This document shows, one piece after another, positions 1 through 12,698 of a stretch of DNA of 64,000 nt. Each line of letters starts with the position of its first letter. Position 1 is the stretch's first letter. Under the pieces are notes generated by a model. That model saw only the letters and a list, made by a program, of their open reading frames with translations. It ran no database searches and was not told the DNA's origin. The DNA lies in the NCBI GenBank assembly GCA_903813345.2, contig CAIIXF020000010.1, forward strand, positions 22,395,181 through 22,459,180, read 5' to 3'. The position numbers and the translations under genes were made by a program. The stretch comes from Owenia fusiformis. Lineage: Eukaryota; Annelida; Polychaeta; Sabellida; Oweniidae.

Positions 1-2637
1 AAACGAAAAATGCTTGGTAAATGAAACATTAATCATAATTTTATTCCACACTTGGGCAGATATATTTTAGTTTAGTTATAGTAGGTTATTGGAGTTGGGA
101 TAATCCCAATATCCTGAATCTCAAATGGAGTCTCTTCATTTTTGAATATTCAATTTTTGCCACTTACTCTTATGCTTTGTTTTGTTGCTCATAGCTTAAA
201 TAAAAGCATTCGCGTGAATACAAAATATGTGTTAATAAAAAGGAATATACTGAATTTTTAGGGCAACCATATGCATGACGTACTCAACATATATTCTGAA
301 CAGTCAGATCGAATAGGAAAGAACTAAATCATACCAAAGACAAGAAAAAATCAAATTAGTCTAGTATTAGTCAGTGCATAAATGGTATAAAAATGAATGA
401 CACCTAAGTTTGTTCAACATGATTTACAAATATACTCTGTCCTTGTCAGAAGTTAACAGTTTAATTAAGAAGTGCACGTGTTTATTTTCACTGTCTAATC
501 CGATGCTTTCAATGATTCATAGTTTTTATACAGTTCCAATCAATATAATCCCTTGGTTGCCATGAGGAGCTGAAGATTTTTTTCATGGAAAACTTCCAAT
601 ATTCTAGTACGGTTCTTATGAAGTAAAGTCAATGAGAGCACCATGTGTAGTTAACATAAATTGAATAGATGATGAGTGGGGTGAAAATAAATGAATCAAA
701 AGAGATGGTTATAGCAACCTTATTCACTTAAAGGCCCCGGGACATTTGGTGAGGATATATCTTTTCCTCCAGTTCACAAACATAGTTGATAAATATCTAG
801 TAATAGTATGGTTTGGTATGGTATGGTATATGATATGGTATGGTATGGTATAAAACTGAAGACACAAATATGAAAATGAGTTTTTACATTATATTTAGTG
901 AGGTTTTATTAGTTTATACGTGATCCAAAGGAGGCCTTTTGAGCGGCGTTGTATATAAGTATATCTGACGATCTTAAAGGCCATCCTTGGTCCAAGGGTA
1001 TTTCAATTTATTCCATTAGCTGGGACATCTTGAAGGATGCTTAAAGATACATTGTGTCTTTAATATCAGACATGATGCAGAGTTGCATATCAAATCTTCA
1101 CAAGTATTATGAAACACATGTAAATATTATTAGATGAATCATCTTGGGTGGATTTGAAAACAGGCATAATATTGAATAACAGGACACATATTTTTTCTAA
1201 TTTCGAAATTGTTTTCCTTCTGCATGACTCTTATTAAAATGTCTAATACGCTTATTCGTTACTCCGCGGTGGTACAAATTACGTCAATAACTGGCCATGT
1301 ATCAAATGTCGTTATTATCACATTACTAGCATACGTGATGCCATCGTGACGGATATACATCACATTCTTGACAAGTATGCTGAGGACAAAATGGATTGTA
1401 ATTGCATGTTTGTCTCTCGTATTGTCTCACGTATACCCTCTTGTACAAGTTTGCCTCACACGTCATTCACATTTCTATGTTTCCACCCCACTTGTCTTAA
1501 GTCAAGCCCCTGTGCATCTCAGGAGAGGATGGCAGATGCTAAATTTAGGACTTCCTGCCTTCCTTCCCACAATCATATATGCAGTGCCTCTTGACGTCTT
1601 CATAGCCCATTCTAAAACACAGATTTCCCTTCAACCATACGCACATCTTACTACCCGCTTTCTTTCCCCCCACTGCATGTGTATGTACATGTTCATCGTG
1701 CTCATCTACGACATTTCAAATCTTGTATCAAATCTCTCGGTCGCACCACGCCCTCCCCCTGACAATGAAATGGTTGCTGATGAGATAAAACAGCGAAGGG
1801 GGCTAGGATACTGTAACCATGGTATCATAATTACAAACATCAAGAAAGTGACCTTCAAACTTACTTGTTTTTAGCCATCTCACGTTTGGATAAAGTTTTA
1901 TGATTGCATGTCATGGTTGTTTTCTGCAACGATGTATATAATGTCTACGATTAGAGAGTAGTTATACTCATAATTTGATTATAATGAATAGTCGGAATTA
2001 TGATATACTACACAACATAAAGAAAATCTATAAATGAGGCACAAAAACATCTTCGATATTTGTAGAGTTCCTGCAAGCTACAGCATAATAAACTCCATAT
2101 AATTAGGAATTAAAAAATGTGTGTATATGTAAATCTACTCACCAAAAATAAGTTACAAAATAGAGCTGTTATATTTTCCGTGAGGATATCACAGATTTCA
2201 CAAGATATGTTCCGTATCCACCGAGAGTCCTCCAAAGTTGTTTCCCGTTCTTGTTACTCGTTCTTTATGGAATAGTGTTAGATGACAATTCCTAAGACTA
2301 AATTGGTTTTCACAGATTGTAAATTTCTTAGAAGCTAATTTAATTTGGCGATATTCAGCTAAGTTGTTAAAGGTCCTGTGTATATCAGCATCTGATCTGA
2401 ATGATTTAGTAGTCTGCAGATATAGACCTTTGAGAGATCGAGATCGCAATAGGTCTTATTATCTAATAAATGACAGTACGTTAGATGTTATCCAAACACA
2501 ATACGACATAGATATGCTTGCTCACATTATTGGGTATTTAAATATTACGGCTTGATCAATATCCGTAGCGTCTACCATAGTAGCATTGAGTCACGCCCAC
2601 TTCTTCAATATAGTCACCATAGTTTAATAAGCCCTTT
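1..2637. other. AT-rich non-coding stretch
   Basis: No convincing gene is seen. Open frames are short, overlap one another and lack domain-like composition. The only structured item is a short GGTAT microsatellite, listed separately. Confidence 0.6.
807..852. repeat. (GGTAT)n microsatellite
   Basis: Imperfect tandem pentamers of TATGG/GGTAT, interrupted once by a TATGATATGG variant. No coding potential or link to a neighbouring element is visible. Confidence 0.85.
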
Positions 2638-4107
2638 TACTTGTATCCCTTTCTTGTCTCTCTACCCCCTTCACATGTCTGTTTTACCATCACCATTTTC
2701 TTGTATGCCTTTCTACCCAATCTCTACCCTATCTACTTGTATGTCTCTGCACCCAATTTACTTGTATGTCTCTCTACCAAATGTACTTGTATGTCTCTCT
2801 ATCCTATCTACTTGTATGTCTCTGCACCCAATTTACTTGTATGTCTCTCTACCCTATCTACTTGTATGTCTCTGCACCCAATTAACTTGTATGTCTCTCT
2901 ACCCAATTCACTTGTATGTCTCTGCACCCAATTTACTTATATGTCTCTACCCAATGTATTTGCATGTCTCTGCACCCAATTTACTTGTATGTCTCTGCAC
3001 CCAATTTACTTGTATGTCTCTCTACCCTATGCACTTGTATGTCTCTCTGCCCAATGTATTTGTATGCCTCTGCACCCAATTTACTTGTATGTCTCTACCC
3101 AATGTATTTGCTGTCTCTGCACCCAATTTACTTGTATGTCTCTGCACCCAATTTACTTGTATGTCTCTCTACCCAATGCACTTGTTTGTCTCTCTATCCA
3201 AATTACTTGTATGTCTCACTATCCAACGTACTTGTATGTCTCTGCACCCAATTCACTTGTATGTCTTTGCAGCCAATTTACTAGTATGTCTCTCTACCCT
3301 ATGTACTTGTATGTCTCTCTGCCCAATGTATTTTTATGCCTCTGCACCCAATTTACTTGTATGTCTCTCTACACAATATATTTGTATATCTCTCTACCCA
3401 GTTTACTTGTATGTATTTGCACACAATTCACTTGTATATCTCTCTACCCAATTTACTTGTATGTCTCTCTACCCAATCTACTTGTATGTCTCTGCTCCCA
3501 TTTTACTTGTACGTTTCTCTACCCAATCTACTTGAATGTATCTGCAAACAAATTTACTTCTATGTCTCCCTACCCAGTGTTCTTTTATGTCTCTCTATTC
3601 AATTTACATATATCTCTCTTATCCCATTCACGTGTGTGTTTTATACCCAATTTACTTCCATGCTTCTCTCCCAATTTACTTGTATCTCTCTTTATCTAAT
3701 TTACTTGTATGTTTCTTTACTCAATTTACTTGTCTACCTACCCAATTCACGTGTATGCCTATCTACCGCATTTAGGTGTATGCTCCACTACTAACCAATT
3801 CCCTAGTATGTCTCTCTACCCAATTAACTTGTCTCTTTCTTGCATGTTTTTCTTCCCAAATTCCTTGTTTTTCGTCCTACCCAATTTACTTGTGTGTCGT
3901 TCTACTCAATTTATTTGTATGTCTCTCTAACCAACTTACTTGTTTGTACTCAATTTACTTGTATGCCTCTACCCAAGTTAGTTGTGTGTCCCTCTACCCA
4001 ATTTATTTGTATGTTTCTCGAGCCAACTTACTTGTTTGTCATTCAATCCAATTTACTTGTATGTCTCTCTACCCAATTTATTTGTATGTTTTTCTCCCCT
4101 GTTTACC
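2638..4107 (+). repeat. 25-bp minisatellite array (about 55 copies)
   Basis: A degenerate tandem array of a 25-bp unit that begins ACTTGTATGTCTCTCTACCC and ends with AATTT or a close variant. Two subtypes, TCTCTACCC and TCTGCACCC, alternate irregularly. Occasional 2-bp deletions shorten single units. Copies decay towards both ends, and the part after about 3.55 kb is the most divergent. Since 25 is not divisible by 3 and the unit has no stop in any forward frame, all three plus frames stay open for up to about 350 codons with the same Leu/Tyr/Cys/Ser-rich period. I regard these frames as by-products of the repeat, not genes. Confidence 0.93.
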
Positions 4108-6719
4108 TATCACCAACTATCTTTGCCAAATCAAGCTTTACGAGTCTATCTCAGAGAGAATTCTTATTGTAAAAGATTACATGCTACTATAAGTACCTTT
4201 CTAGTTTGCAAATAGTCTCTAGCCTCTGTGACTCCCCCCCCCCTCATTACTTGACTAAACATCTTCTCACACAGCTTGTTGCTTGTTGGCAAGAGCTTAG
4301 AGCTAGATTAGTTTGCAAACCAAAAGATGTGATGAGGATATTATCCTTATAGAATTATTATCAGCGTTTTGCATCACACCTCGCCTCCAAATGCCTTTGT
4401 CGTATAACAAAGGGAGTTGATATTGGCCCATCTCTGAGCAAAATAAAAAAAGAAAATAACGGAAAGGGATTTACTTTGTATAAGGTATATTTTTATTGGT
4501 AAATTGTTTATAATAGAAGTGTAGTAGTTAACTAAACAATAAAATAAATAAAAATACATTAAGACCGACTCTAGCTACCAGCCTGTGTATTCATGCATAT
4601 TGGATATTTGCCGAAAGTTATTGACATTTTTTAGTTTGGTCCATAGGAAATCAATGCACACTGTTTGTGATAGACATTCAAATTACACCTTAATACTACG
4701 GTAAGATTTCGCTATATTATCTTTTCCTAATGTATCAATTTCATCAATCCAATGGCAGTGTGTCTCTTGGAATTGATTGACTCTCTACCTAAGTACATTA
4801 CAGTCTCGATCCAATATTATCAACCTCATAGGTAACTATTTAATGACACGATACAGAAAATCTTGTTACGATTTAATTACAGAATTAATTTTGGACTCAT
4901 GCAACAGATATGCTAAAGCAATGTACATTCAAGTTGTAAACTGGTAATTTAAAAACACTGCCCCAGTACTCTTCTCGATTCATCCACATCCCCATGTACT
5001 CGATATTGTACTTACTATGGATCTGACACACAGTGAAGTGTGGCTTATGAGAGACGTGACACTTCTAGTTAATATGGTCTTTGGTGGCGATGACATAACG
5101 ACATAAGATGTTTTTCCACTTATGACATGTTCCTTACTAGTCACGATGTCGTAATATAAGAGAGTAGTTGAATTTGACAGTAAGGAAAGGGTATCTGTGC
5201 TCCACTGACATTTTCTAGTCATGACTAAAAAGCAAAAGGCGAGCCCTTTTCGTAGAAGTTGATTAATTCCCCCTTTTTAACCCAATGTAGACTGAGCGTT
5301 CAAAAAGCTCGATGCTTATACATTAGTGCTTGGTGTGTATTACTGTGTAAGTGGGGCTAGTGCTTATTCTTAAATTTGTTGTTTCTTATTAAACTAATTG
5401 ACAGTGTTTGGTCTTTATTTGTATCCATATCAACACACAACGTGTATGGGCGAAGGGGAGCCACTTGTCTTAAAACGTTAATGCAAAAATATCATTCAGA
5501 ATTTTTCCAATAAAAACTATTGATATAAGTCCATTTAGTGATCTGTATCTCATTTAGCATTTTGCCAGATCCATCAAAGAAATCGATCATGATGTTAATG
5601 AGTGACATCTTTAAATACTTATAATACCATAAATGAAATGATGTAGCATTGACAGCGCACATCCTTCGGCACATCTATTCCGTCGGGTTGCTACGCCGTT
5701 GTGAGTCAAAAATTCAACAGCCGTCGTTAAAAAGGGAATGTGCAGCTGCTTTTGATCCCCATTTCCAATCATGCAAGTGCTATAGCTTGGATCCACCTTA
5801 AATGTGCCAAGTTGAGGTCGATTCGTAACTTATTTTAAAGCATGTTAGCATTAACCTTTTATATTGACTCGTTGATGACACATTTTGTCGCTATGGTATA
5901 CGAGTACAATAAACTAAATAATATTACAAATTATAAAGTGTTCCTCATTTTATTAAGTATGACAAGAATTACATAGTCTACGTTCATTGAGGTTTTGACG
6001 ACCACATTCTGGATTAAACAATATGTAAACTTTGCTAAATCCTAATGTTTCGATGGATCTTAAAAAACTTTTTTAATGTCAATAAATATTCAATTTTGAA
6101 TTTACAAAGTTAAATCCTATTTTTATTATTATAGACGGAAGTATTTTCTGAATTTTAAAAAGTTTGTTGAGATTAAAAAATAATGTAAATGATCAATCTA
6201 TCGGTTTTGTCAATGAGTGAAAACATACAAGATATGTACGTAGTATCAGGAAGTTCTGAAAAATCAATCTAAAAATGCATTAATTCAATAGCAGTCACCC
6301 GCAAAAGGAGGAAATGATCCGACACTTTTGTTTTAAAAGAAGGAAGTATATATGTAGATGGTTTCGATCACTCTATATTTTTAATCAATATTTTCACTGG
6401 TCGATATCAAGCGAAGGTAACTGCTGTCACCTTCGCATTCAAGATGGCGGACGAAAATTGTCGATTTCAAATTTTTGGTTTTCATCGAATTAAAAAACAA
6501 CTCATTTTAAAATTTAAAGAAACCTTCCTGGTTGGCCCATGTACCATTACATATACATTACGTTGTAGTATGCTGCATTTTGACAATGCTTCCTCCCATA
6601 CCTCAAACTCCCCATACAACTCTTGAAGTGCTAAAAGTGATTTAGGGCACGTGGATTAGCACACACTAAAATAAATAGTTCATTATGTCAACTATTTAAC
6701 AATAGATTTAGGAAGCTGT
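4108..6719. other. Non-coding intergenic stretch
   Basis: AT-rich sequence with a short poly-C run near 4.23 kb and no supportable gene. Small frames on both strands show no recognisable domain. Confidence 0.55.
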
Positions 6720-7760
6720 CTACTTTAAAAACAATTTTAGTGGATGAGGCAATGGTAAATGTGCATCGCTGAAGACGATGTTCTTTTTCGTCTGTTTTCT
6801 AATACACAATCTACTTAGACTCTGTAATGAGGGTACAACCTGGCTTACATTCTCATCCACAAAAATGTTAAGGGATTGAAGTGTGCCACTTGAACAATTA
6901 TATCCATTGTGATACAATGCTTGGAAGAGATTGTTGGCTTTGATATATGGGATGTCCCGTTGCATCCCAGGGTCCCCTCTCTTGTAGTTGTAATGTAATA
7001 AACATTTAATGATGTAATTGGCAATTGCATCTTGTGCTATCTTGCTTCTAGCAATCGAGATGCATACAAGCATAAGTTCATTATTTTCTATCTGCTCAAG
7101 GTTTGTCGCTTGTTGCTTCTCCCATATATCCAAAAATGGTTGATTTTGTCGCTCGAGACAGAATGGATCTGCTCCATAACGATACAGTGGCAGAACAAGT
7201 TTTTTGTGGTGGGTCATGATTATGTTAAAAATTGCTCGTTTTATGTTGTAGTTGACATATGGCTTTGACATATGGTTAATAATCAGTAGTACACCTTTGA
7301 GATTCCATTCACTGTGGCCCATCATATTGCATAAAACGGATTCATCCACTTTGTAGAATCCATGTTGTAATAAAGCACTTAGTATATACACCGCATCACT
7401 AATGGATGTATTGCTTTCATCAGTTTCTTTTTGATCCTTCAAGGTTTGATCATTCGATTCTTGAAGCCCACGCTTGAATGGTACATCCCCAATAGATTCA
7501 TACATAACAGCTTTAATGGATTTCGATAGCGCAGTTGCTCCTGTATCATTTTTGACATCATATTGTTTGGGGTCACTCCGATTAAGAATCATCTCTACAG
7601 CGATTCTAGAGTTATTCTCAACTGACAATAACAATATTGTGTCACCGTTTTTATTGAGTTTTGTGTTCAAGTCAAAGTCATCATCCATCAGATTATTGAA
7701 GTCTTCAATATTTTGTTCAGTGATGATCATGCGAGCACGTTTTCCGACTTGATTGCCCAT
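6720..7760 (-). CDS. Intronless ankyrin-repeat/SOCS-box-like protein (346 aa)
   Basis: Likely substrate adaptor of an Elongin B/C-Cullin5 ubiquitin ligase, similar in layout to the ASB family. Residues about 33-90 read as one to two ankyrin-like repeats (NGDTILLLSVEN, then NDTGATALSKSI); a further degenerate helical stretch follows, with YGADP near residue 195. The C-terminus has the SOCS-box pattern: SLQSLSRLCI at 311-320 as the Elongin (BC) box and LPLPHPLKLFL at 335-345 as the Cul5 box. The usual BC-box cysteine is Ser316 here. The start MGNQVGKR leaves a Gly2, but position 6 is not Ser/Thr, so myristoylation is weakly supported. The gene is one uninterrupted exon with a TATA box about 37 bp before the ATG. 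ASB genes normally have introns, so this may be a retrocopy or a lineage-specific family. The SOCS call rests on motif reading by eye. Confidence 0.68.
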   Translation of the reverse strand: MGNQVGKRARMIITEQNIEDFNNLMDDDFDLNTKLNKNGDTILLLSVENNSRIAVEMILNRSDPKQYDVKNDTGATALSKSIKAVMYESIGDVPFKRGLQESNDQTLKDQKETDESNTSISDAVYILSALLQHGFYKVDESVLCNMMGHSEWNLKGVLLIINHMSKPYVNYNIKRAIFNIIMTHHKKLVLPLYRYGADPFCLERQNQPFLDIWEKQQATNLEQIENNELMLVCISIARSKIAQDAIANYIIKCLLHYNYKRGDPGMQRDIPYIKANNLFQALYHNGYNCSSGTLQSLNIFVDENVSQVVPSLQSLSRLCIRKQTKKNIVFSDAHLPLPHPLKLFLK

Positions 7761-7796
7761 GTTATATTAGTGTATCTGTAAATATTTGCAGATTCA

Positions 7797-7802
7797 TTTA
7801 TA
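7797..7802 (-). promoter_or_regulatory. TATA box of the ankyrin/SOCS-like gene
   Basis: On the minus strand the sequence reads CTTATAAATG, with TATAAA about 37 bp upstream of the start codon. This implies a very short 5' UTR. The 2.3 kb transposon begins only about 70 bp further upstream, so regulatory DNA beyond the core promoter would lie inside the element. Confidence 0.5.
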
Positions 7803-7873
7803 AGATGAAAAACTAGTTTCCGTTCGATACGAAGATCGTTTATAATTTCAACTGATTTCATTCTCAGCTTTTA

Positions 7874-10212
7874 CACAGGCTGGTATCGAAAAATTTGTCC
7901 GCTGTGACGGAGCGTGCTATTTTTAATAGAAACACTAGGAGATCCACACAATTTTTTACTCATATGTTTCCTTATATCAAAGAAAATTACCTACTACATG
8001 CAATTGATTATCATTTGCGGGTAATTTTAACTTTTGTTTGGAGTCCAACAACGCTAAGAGTAAAAGCTATTGAAAACGGCGCGGTAGTATCATACTCCAA
8101 AATGTACTATTTCTTTTATTTCTTTTTAATGGTACAATATAGTGACTCGATGTTTTCAGCATAACTCTGACGCTATTGATGACAACTTGATGTATTGGGT
8201 TTTATTAATTTTTTATAAAAAATAATGTTTACATTTTTGTCCGCTGTGACGGAGCAGTTTCAAATCTGAAATACGTGAAGAATTAAAGATTTATAATTAT
8301 CTTTTACAACTACACTTTAGAGGAGCGAACGTGTCAAATCTCTTTCGTAAAGTATTCTGAAAAATGAAACGTGATAAAAGTAAATAATTTAAATTCTGAG
8401 ATGTATATACGACCACTCCTTAAGCCTTTTCCTCAGTTTGTACTGCTAACCAACTTATTCATGGTAACTCATTAAAATGATAGTCTACTTCATTTCAGAA
8501 TAGGGTATTTACCTTTCGTAGTGCCTACTGTGGATCCATCACCTGATATGGTCAGTTTTATTAAGCATTACCTTGTATTGTTGAATCAATCACAGATGTT
8601 TTAGTTCCACAACGTTCGAACTAATTTTTGGGGTAAAGCATCAACATGTGAATTTATACAGTAATATTACGTGATAAAAGGTTATACATCCGTCGGAATG
8701 CAGGATGCCTGTGCACTATTTTGAATAAATTCATATTAGCCCTATTTACACTACTAGTGACATTCCACGACGTCTTGGCGGAAACGTATTAGAAATATTG
8801 TGTTGAATTTACACCATGTTGATTTATGTTGATTTCAGTACAAATCTCGGAACAATGCTCAAAGAGTGGTCGTTTTTATATCTCAGATTTACATTACCCC
8901 AGATCTCCCAGACTACTATACTTGTCATAATCTAGGAAAGTGACGTTCTCTCCTCTAACCCCCTTATCACACCAAACTAGTTCTTACCCGTTCTTGCCAG
9001 TCCTACGAAAACGTCGTAAAACGGGCTCAATCTGGCTGTGGTCACAGTCTTCAATACGTCCATCTCATTCGCAGTTCGTTCAGGTCGCACCACGTCGGTG
9101 TGCAACGTCGTGCAACGTCGTATAACGCGTCCCTTAGTCTAGAAGGTCATCATGACCTGATTACAGAACGGTATGGTCGCCATCGAATTTTGAATCATTT
9201 CAAAATTCTAAAATCACCTTCCCGTCTGAGAGCGTTCATGAAGTTCGTAAATAGTCCTTATAAAGTTGCAGCTACGTTCATTCCCTTCGCACACAGTTTA
9301 AAATCAGTTTTGAAGAACGTAGTGGCAACTTGTTTGGTGTGATAGCTATATTTTTGCTAACTCGTTCATAAGCAGTCCTTAATATGTTTTACTCAGTTAA
9401 AACCCGTTTGCAATTAGTTCTACCTCGTTCTCAGTACGTCCTCAGACAGTTCAACTCGTTGTAAAAACGTGCCTATTAGGATTGAAGTACGACGGTTCCG
9501 TTCGTAGTATGTCCAGCTCGTCGTTAGTACGTTGTCACTCGTTCTAATTGTAGAACGTGACGACCACGAGAGCATTTTGAGCATCAGGCATGTTGTAAGT
9601 TCTAGAGGACCTACCCGTTCAAGTACGTTCGATGAAGTTGGTAAATAGACCCCAAACGGTTCCAAGTACGTCCAGTCCGTTCGTACACAGTTGAAGCCCG
9701 TACCGTTTTCGAGAACGTAGTGAGAACTAATTTGTTGTGATAGTAGGGTTGGGGTACTTTTAAAATATATAATTTGAATCTTAAATTCTTAAAATAGTTT
9801 AAGCTGCTCCGTCTCAGCCATCAAAAAATTTAAACATTATTTTTTATAAAAAATATTAAGAATACCCAATACATCAAGATCTCATGAGTACCTTAAGAGT
9901 TATGCTGAGAACATGTAAACATTATCGTGTCACCATATTGTACCATTAAAAAGAAATAAAAGCAATGGTACATTTTAGAGTATGATACTTCGGCGCCGTT
10001 TTCAATAGCTTTTACTCTTAGCGTTGTTGGACTTCAAACAGAAGTTAAAGTTACCCGCAAATGATATATCCATTGCATGGAGTAAGTTATTTTCTTTAGT
10101 ACTCGTATAGCGAAACATATGAGTAAAAAATGAATTGTGCGGGTTTCTTAGTGTTTCTATGCAAAATAGCACGCTCCGTCACAGCGGACAAATATTTCGA
10201 TACCAGCCTGTG
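7874..10212. mobile_element. 2.3 kb non-autonomous DNA element with ~400 bp TIRs
   Basis: The ends are inverted copies: CACAGGCTGGTATCG on the left and CGATACCAGCCTGTG on the right. The similarity continues inward for roughly 400 bp with scattered differences. Both TIRs contain TTGTCCGCTGTGACGGAGC close to the tip, and a second copy lies at the inner edge of the left TIR (about 8240-8260; degenerate on the right near 9805). TTTTA lies on both sides (7869-7873, 10213-10217) and could be a 5-bp target duplication, but it is low complexity. No transposase is seen. The superfamily is not assigned. Confidence 0.8.
8955..9755. mobile_element. Foldback element nested inside the 2.3 kb element
   Basis: About 35 bp at the left (TATCACACCAAACTAGTTCT) is an inverted copy of the right side (AGAACTAATTTGTTGTGATA). 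Inside, a segment of about 110 bp occurs twice in direct orientation with drift (about 9236-9346 and 9628-9745), and CGTTC/ACGTC words are unusually dense. No coding capacity or clear target duplication is seen. Confidence 0.55.
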
Positions 10213-12144
10213 TTTTAAATCATGAAAATGTAACTAACATTTGAAATGGTCGGAGATCATTGGCATTTCTGTATAATTCTTGCCCGATCGTTGTGATATT
10301 AGCAGACACGCAATCTCTCGATCCAAAACAACGACTAAAGACGAGGTGTGAGAAACATTATTACAAATCAACAATCTTGCAAATGACATTACATGACATG
10401 CATGCCTATTTTCCAAAAAGAAAATTTTGCAACAATTTTGACTTTCATGATAACCCATTCATTTCAAAAATCTGGCAATAATTCGAAAAAGTATACATTC
10501 CCCTATTGAATTTTAATGATTTGGACTTCTGCTTCTAGTCTTCTAGACCCTGGACTATCTACTCCACTATCAAACAAATGTGTTCTTTAGATATGAGTAA
10601 GGTCCAGAGTCTTGAAGCAAGACTATTCTACTACATAAATATTTCAATAATTTCTAAATTAAATTGTTTCAAACATTTTACATTTCGTAGTCAAACATTG
10701 CTTTTACCTTTATCATTAGATTCGAAACCGAAATTCTATTGCTTACAGCTTCCCTTTAATATCATTGTCGTTATTATTTCTTCGAAGTCGGCAATGTCTC
10801 GGAACTGTGATATTGCATTTAGAAATGAGAAAAACTACTGTGAGTTCATTTTAAAAAGCGGATCATCAAACATTGGCGTCAGAAGGGGGAGGGTGTTGGG
10901 GGTGACCGCCCCCCTCCCCCCTTTCCCTGATTTTTTTAGATTTAAAACCTAGCCTAGGATTGAAAGCTCTAGAGCTAATTAAAATCAACGTGTAATAATG
11001 ACAGAAATGATTGTATGTCAGTATGTAGGCTACATCAAGCAGATTTTTCATATTATATTTAATTACCATGTATAGTTTCTCAGAAACCCATACAGTATGT
11101 AAATACTTTGAAGAATAAGTGCAAAATGTATATTTTAGCAAAAGTCTAGGTTGAATATTGTGCTGAGATATGTTCAGAATGATAAAGAGAGGGTCTAATT
11201 TTGAAAACTTTCTGGGAGCACGCCCTCCGACCCCCCCTAGATTGCGCTTCGCGTGCGGTGCGCTTCACGCATGACCCATCCATACCCAAAAGTCGCCCTC
11301 TCCTTTGGCAAATTCTTGTGACGCCCCTGTCAAAACATATATGACTTTACAAAGTGCGTAGTTGGCCGATAGTCTTGCATTGAAACTCTGCAACCATGTT
11401 CGCCAGAATAAGAGATAGAAGAATGGCTTACAGGGCATTGACGCAAGACTGATAACTTGGAAATCTAAGCTGAGCAGTGCAATCCACACAATCAGCAAAC
11501 GGAAGGTACAAAGAATGTCAAAAAGCATCCCAATGTTGCCCTTACGTACAACCCTAACTTCATTTTCTGAAAAACATTGAGACATCCTGCAAACAGATAT
11601 AGCAGTTATTGAAGATTGAAAAAAATGCGGAAATTCACAAGAAATGCGAAAGGCATCTGTTGACAAATAACCTTTGATTGCCATACCTGGTAATTGTATA
11701 CTTGTTTCAGTTCTGTTCATCTTCATAACCATGACGTACCGATTCGTCCAGTGTTCCCCCGTCACAATTTGAAGGCCACTTTAGTCGGTTATCACTTACC
11801 GATAAAACGGGAATCACACATTTACATCCATAAGGTACCCTTGTATTGATTAATTCAGATTTTATTACATTTTCTGTTACCTCGAGATGTTAAATATTAA
11901 CCAAAATCAAATATGTTTTCTTCATCTTAATGTTTCTATCAAAAAAACATTGGTCCCTTACCTTTGAAATGGGAATTACCCGGGGAGTTGTAATTACTAG
12001 CTGCCGGATATTGATTTCATATAGAAAATATAGTAAACATAAACATAATAGTCCATAACCCCTATGAAATCTCTAGGACGTCCAATAAAGGAGCTGGTAG
12101 CACACCTTTCCACAAAGTCAGGAAAATCGAAAAATTCCGCTGCG
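10213..12144. other. Intergenic stretch without a supported gene
   Basis: Apart from the G/C-run repeat at 10.88-11.33 kb, nothing can be assigned. A 166-codon minus-strand frame at 11265-11765 was considered and rejected. Confidence 0.5.
10875..11325. repeat. Interspersed repeat with G/C runs
   Basis: It is bounded by short inverted words (GGCGTCA at the left, TGACGCC at the right) and has poly-G/poly-C blocks just inside both ends. Similar tracts next to 'GGGCGTAGC'-type words occur at 17.0 kb, 37.2 kb and 58.8 kb, which suggests a dispersed non-coding family. The boundaries are approximate. Confidence 0.4.
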
Positions 12145-12152
12145 CCATTGGC

Positions 12153-12698
12153 TTATCCCGTTCCCGGACTATAGTCCTGCACTGATCGCATTCATTTGCC
12201 TGTACGATTACAACTTGGGAGAATTATCTACGCCCCTTACACTTAAGATACCTACCTCAATGCATTATAGAACTCAAGATGTAACTTCTAATATATTGGA
12301 ACCGCCGATTGTCTGGGTATATCGGCAGAACGGGAACATTTTCTCTTTTTCATCGAGAGAGATTCCATCACTTTTCAAAATGGCGGTTGGATTTAAAAGG
12401 GGAATCCCCCGTTTGGCTGTCCCGGATGTAGCCCGGAAGTACCAATATGGAGGAATTTGACGGCTGAAATAAGTTAAATGTTACACGCAAATATTGCGAT
12501 CAAAAACGAAAATGTCTTCGTTCTGCCGATAAACCCAGACAATTGTGGATTCAACTACACGAAAAGAATGCTAAATTACCAAGGAATCTATTGAAGTAGG
12601 TATCTGAAGTGAAAGATCAGTAAAAAATTCTCCCATGTTGTAATCGCACAGGCAAAAGATTGAGATGTTCACAGGACCATAGTCCGGGAACGGGATAA
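12153..12698. mobile_element. MITE, hAT-like by 8-bp target duplication
   Basis: The exact 8-bp duplication CCATTGGC lies at 12145-12152 and 12699-12706. The TIRs start TTATCCCGTTCCCGGACTAT; 27 bp match with a single difference, and weaker inverted similarity runs inward for about 200 bp (for example ATATCGGCAGAACG on the left and CGTTCTGCCGATA on the right). The element is 546 bp with no coding frame. An 8-bp duplication fits hAT or P-type transposases, but the terminal bases are not the classic hAT CAG/TAG, so the superfamily is tentative. Confidence 0.85.

Noticed and set aside
2552-3794. Long plus-strand frames (up to about 350 codons) in the minisatellite
   Set aside because: All three frames are open for the same reason: a 25-bp unit without stops. 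There is no start context, promoter or non-repeat domain.
4574-4588. TACCAGCCTGTGT, the same 13 bases as the right tip of the 2.3 kb element
   Set aside because: The adjoining TIR sequence (CGTCACAGCGGAC) is absent, so it is most likely a chance match.
11265-11765. 166-codon minus-strand frame
   Set aside because: It overlaps the end of a G/C-run repeat, has no recognisable domain and no promoter, and reads like chance sequence.
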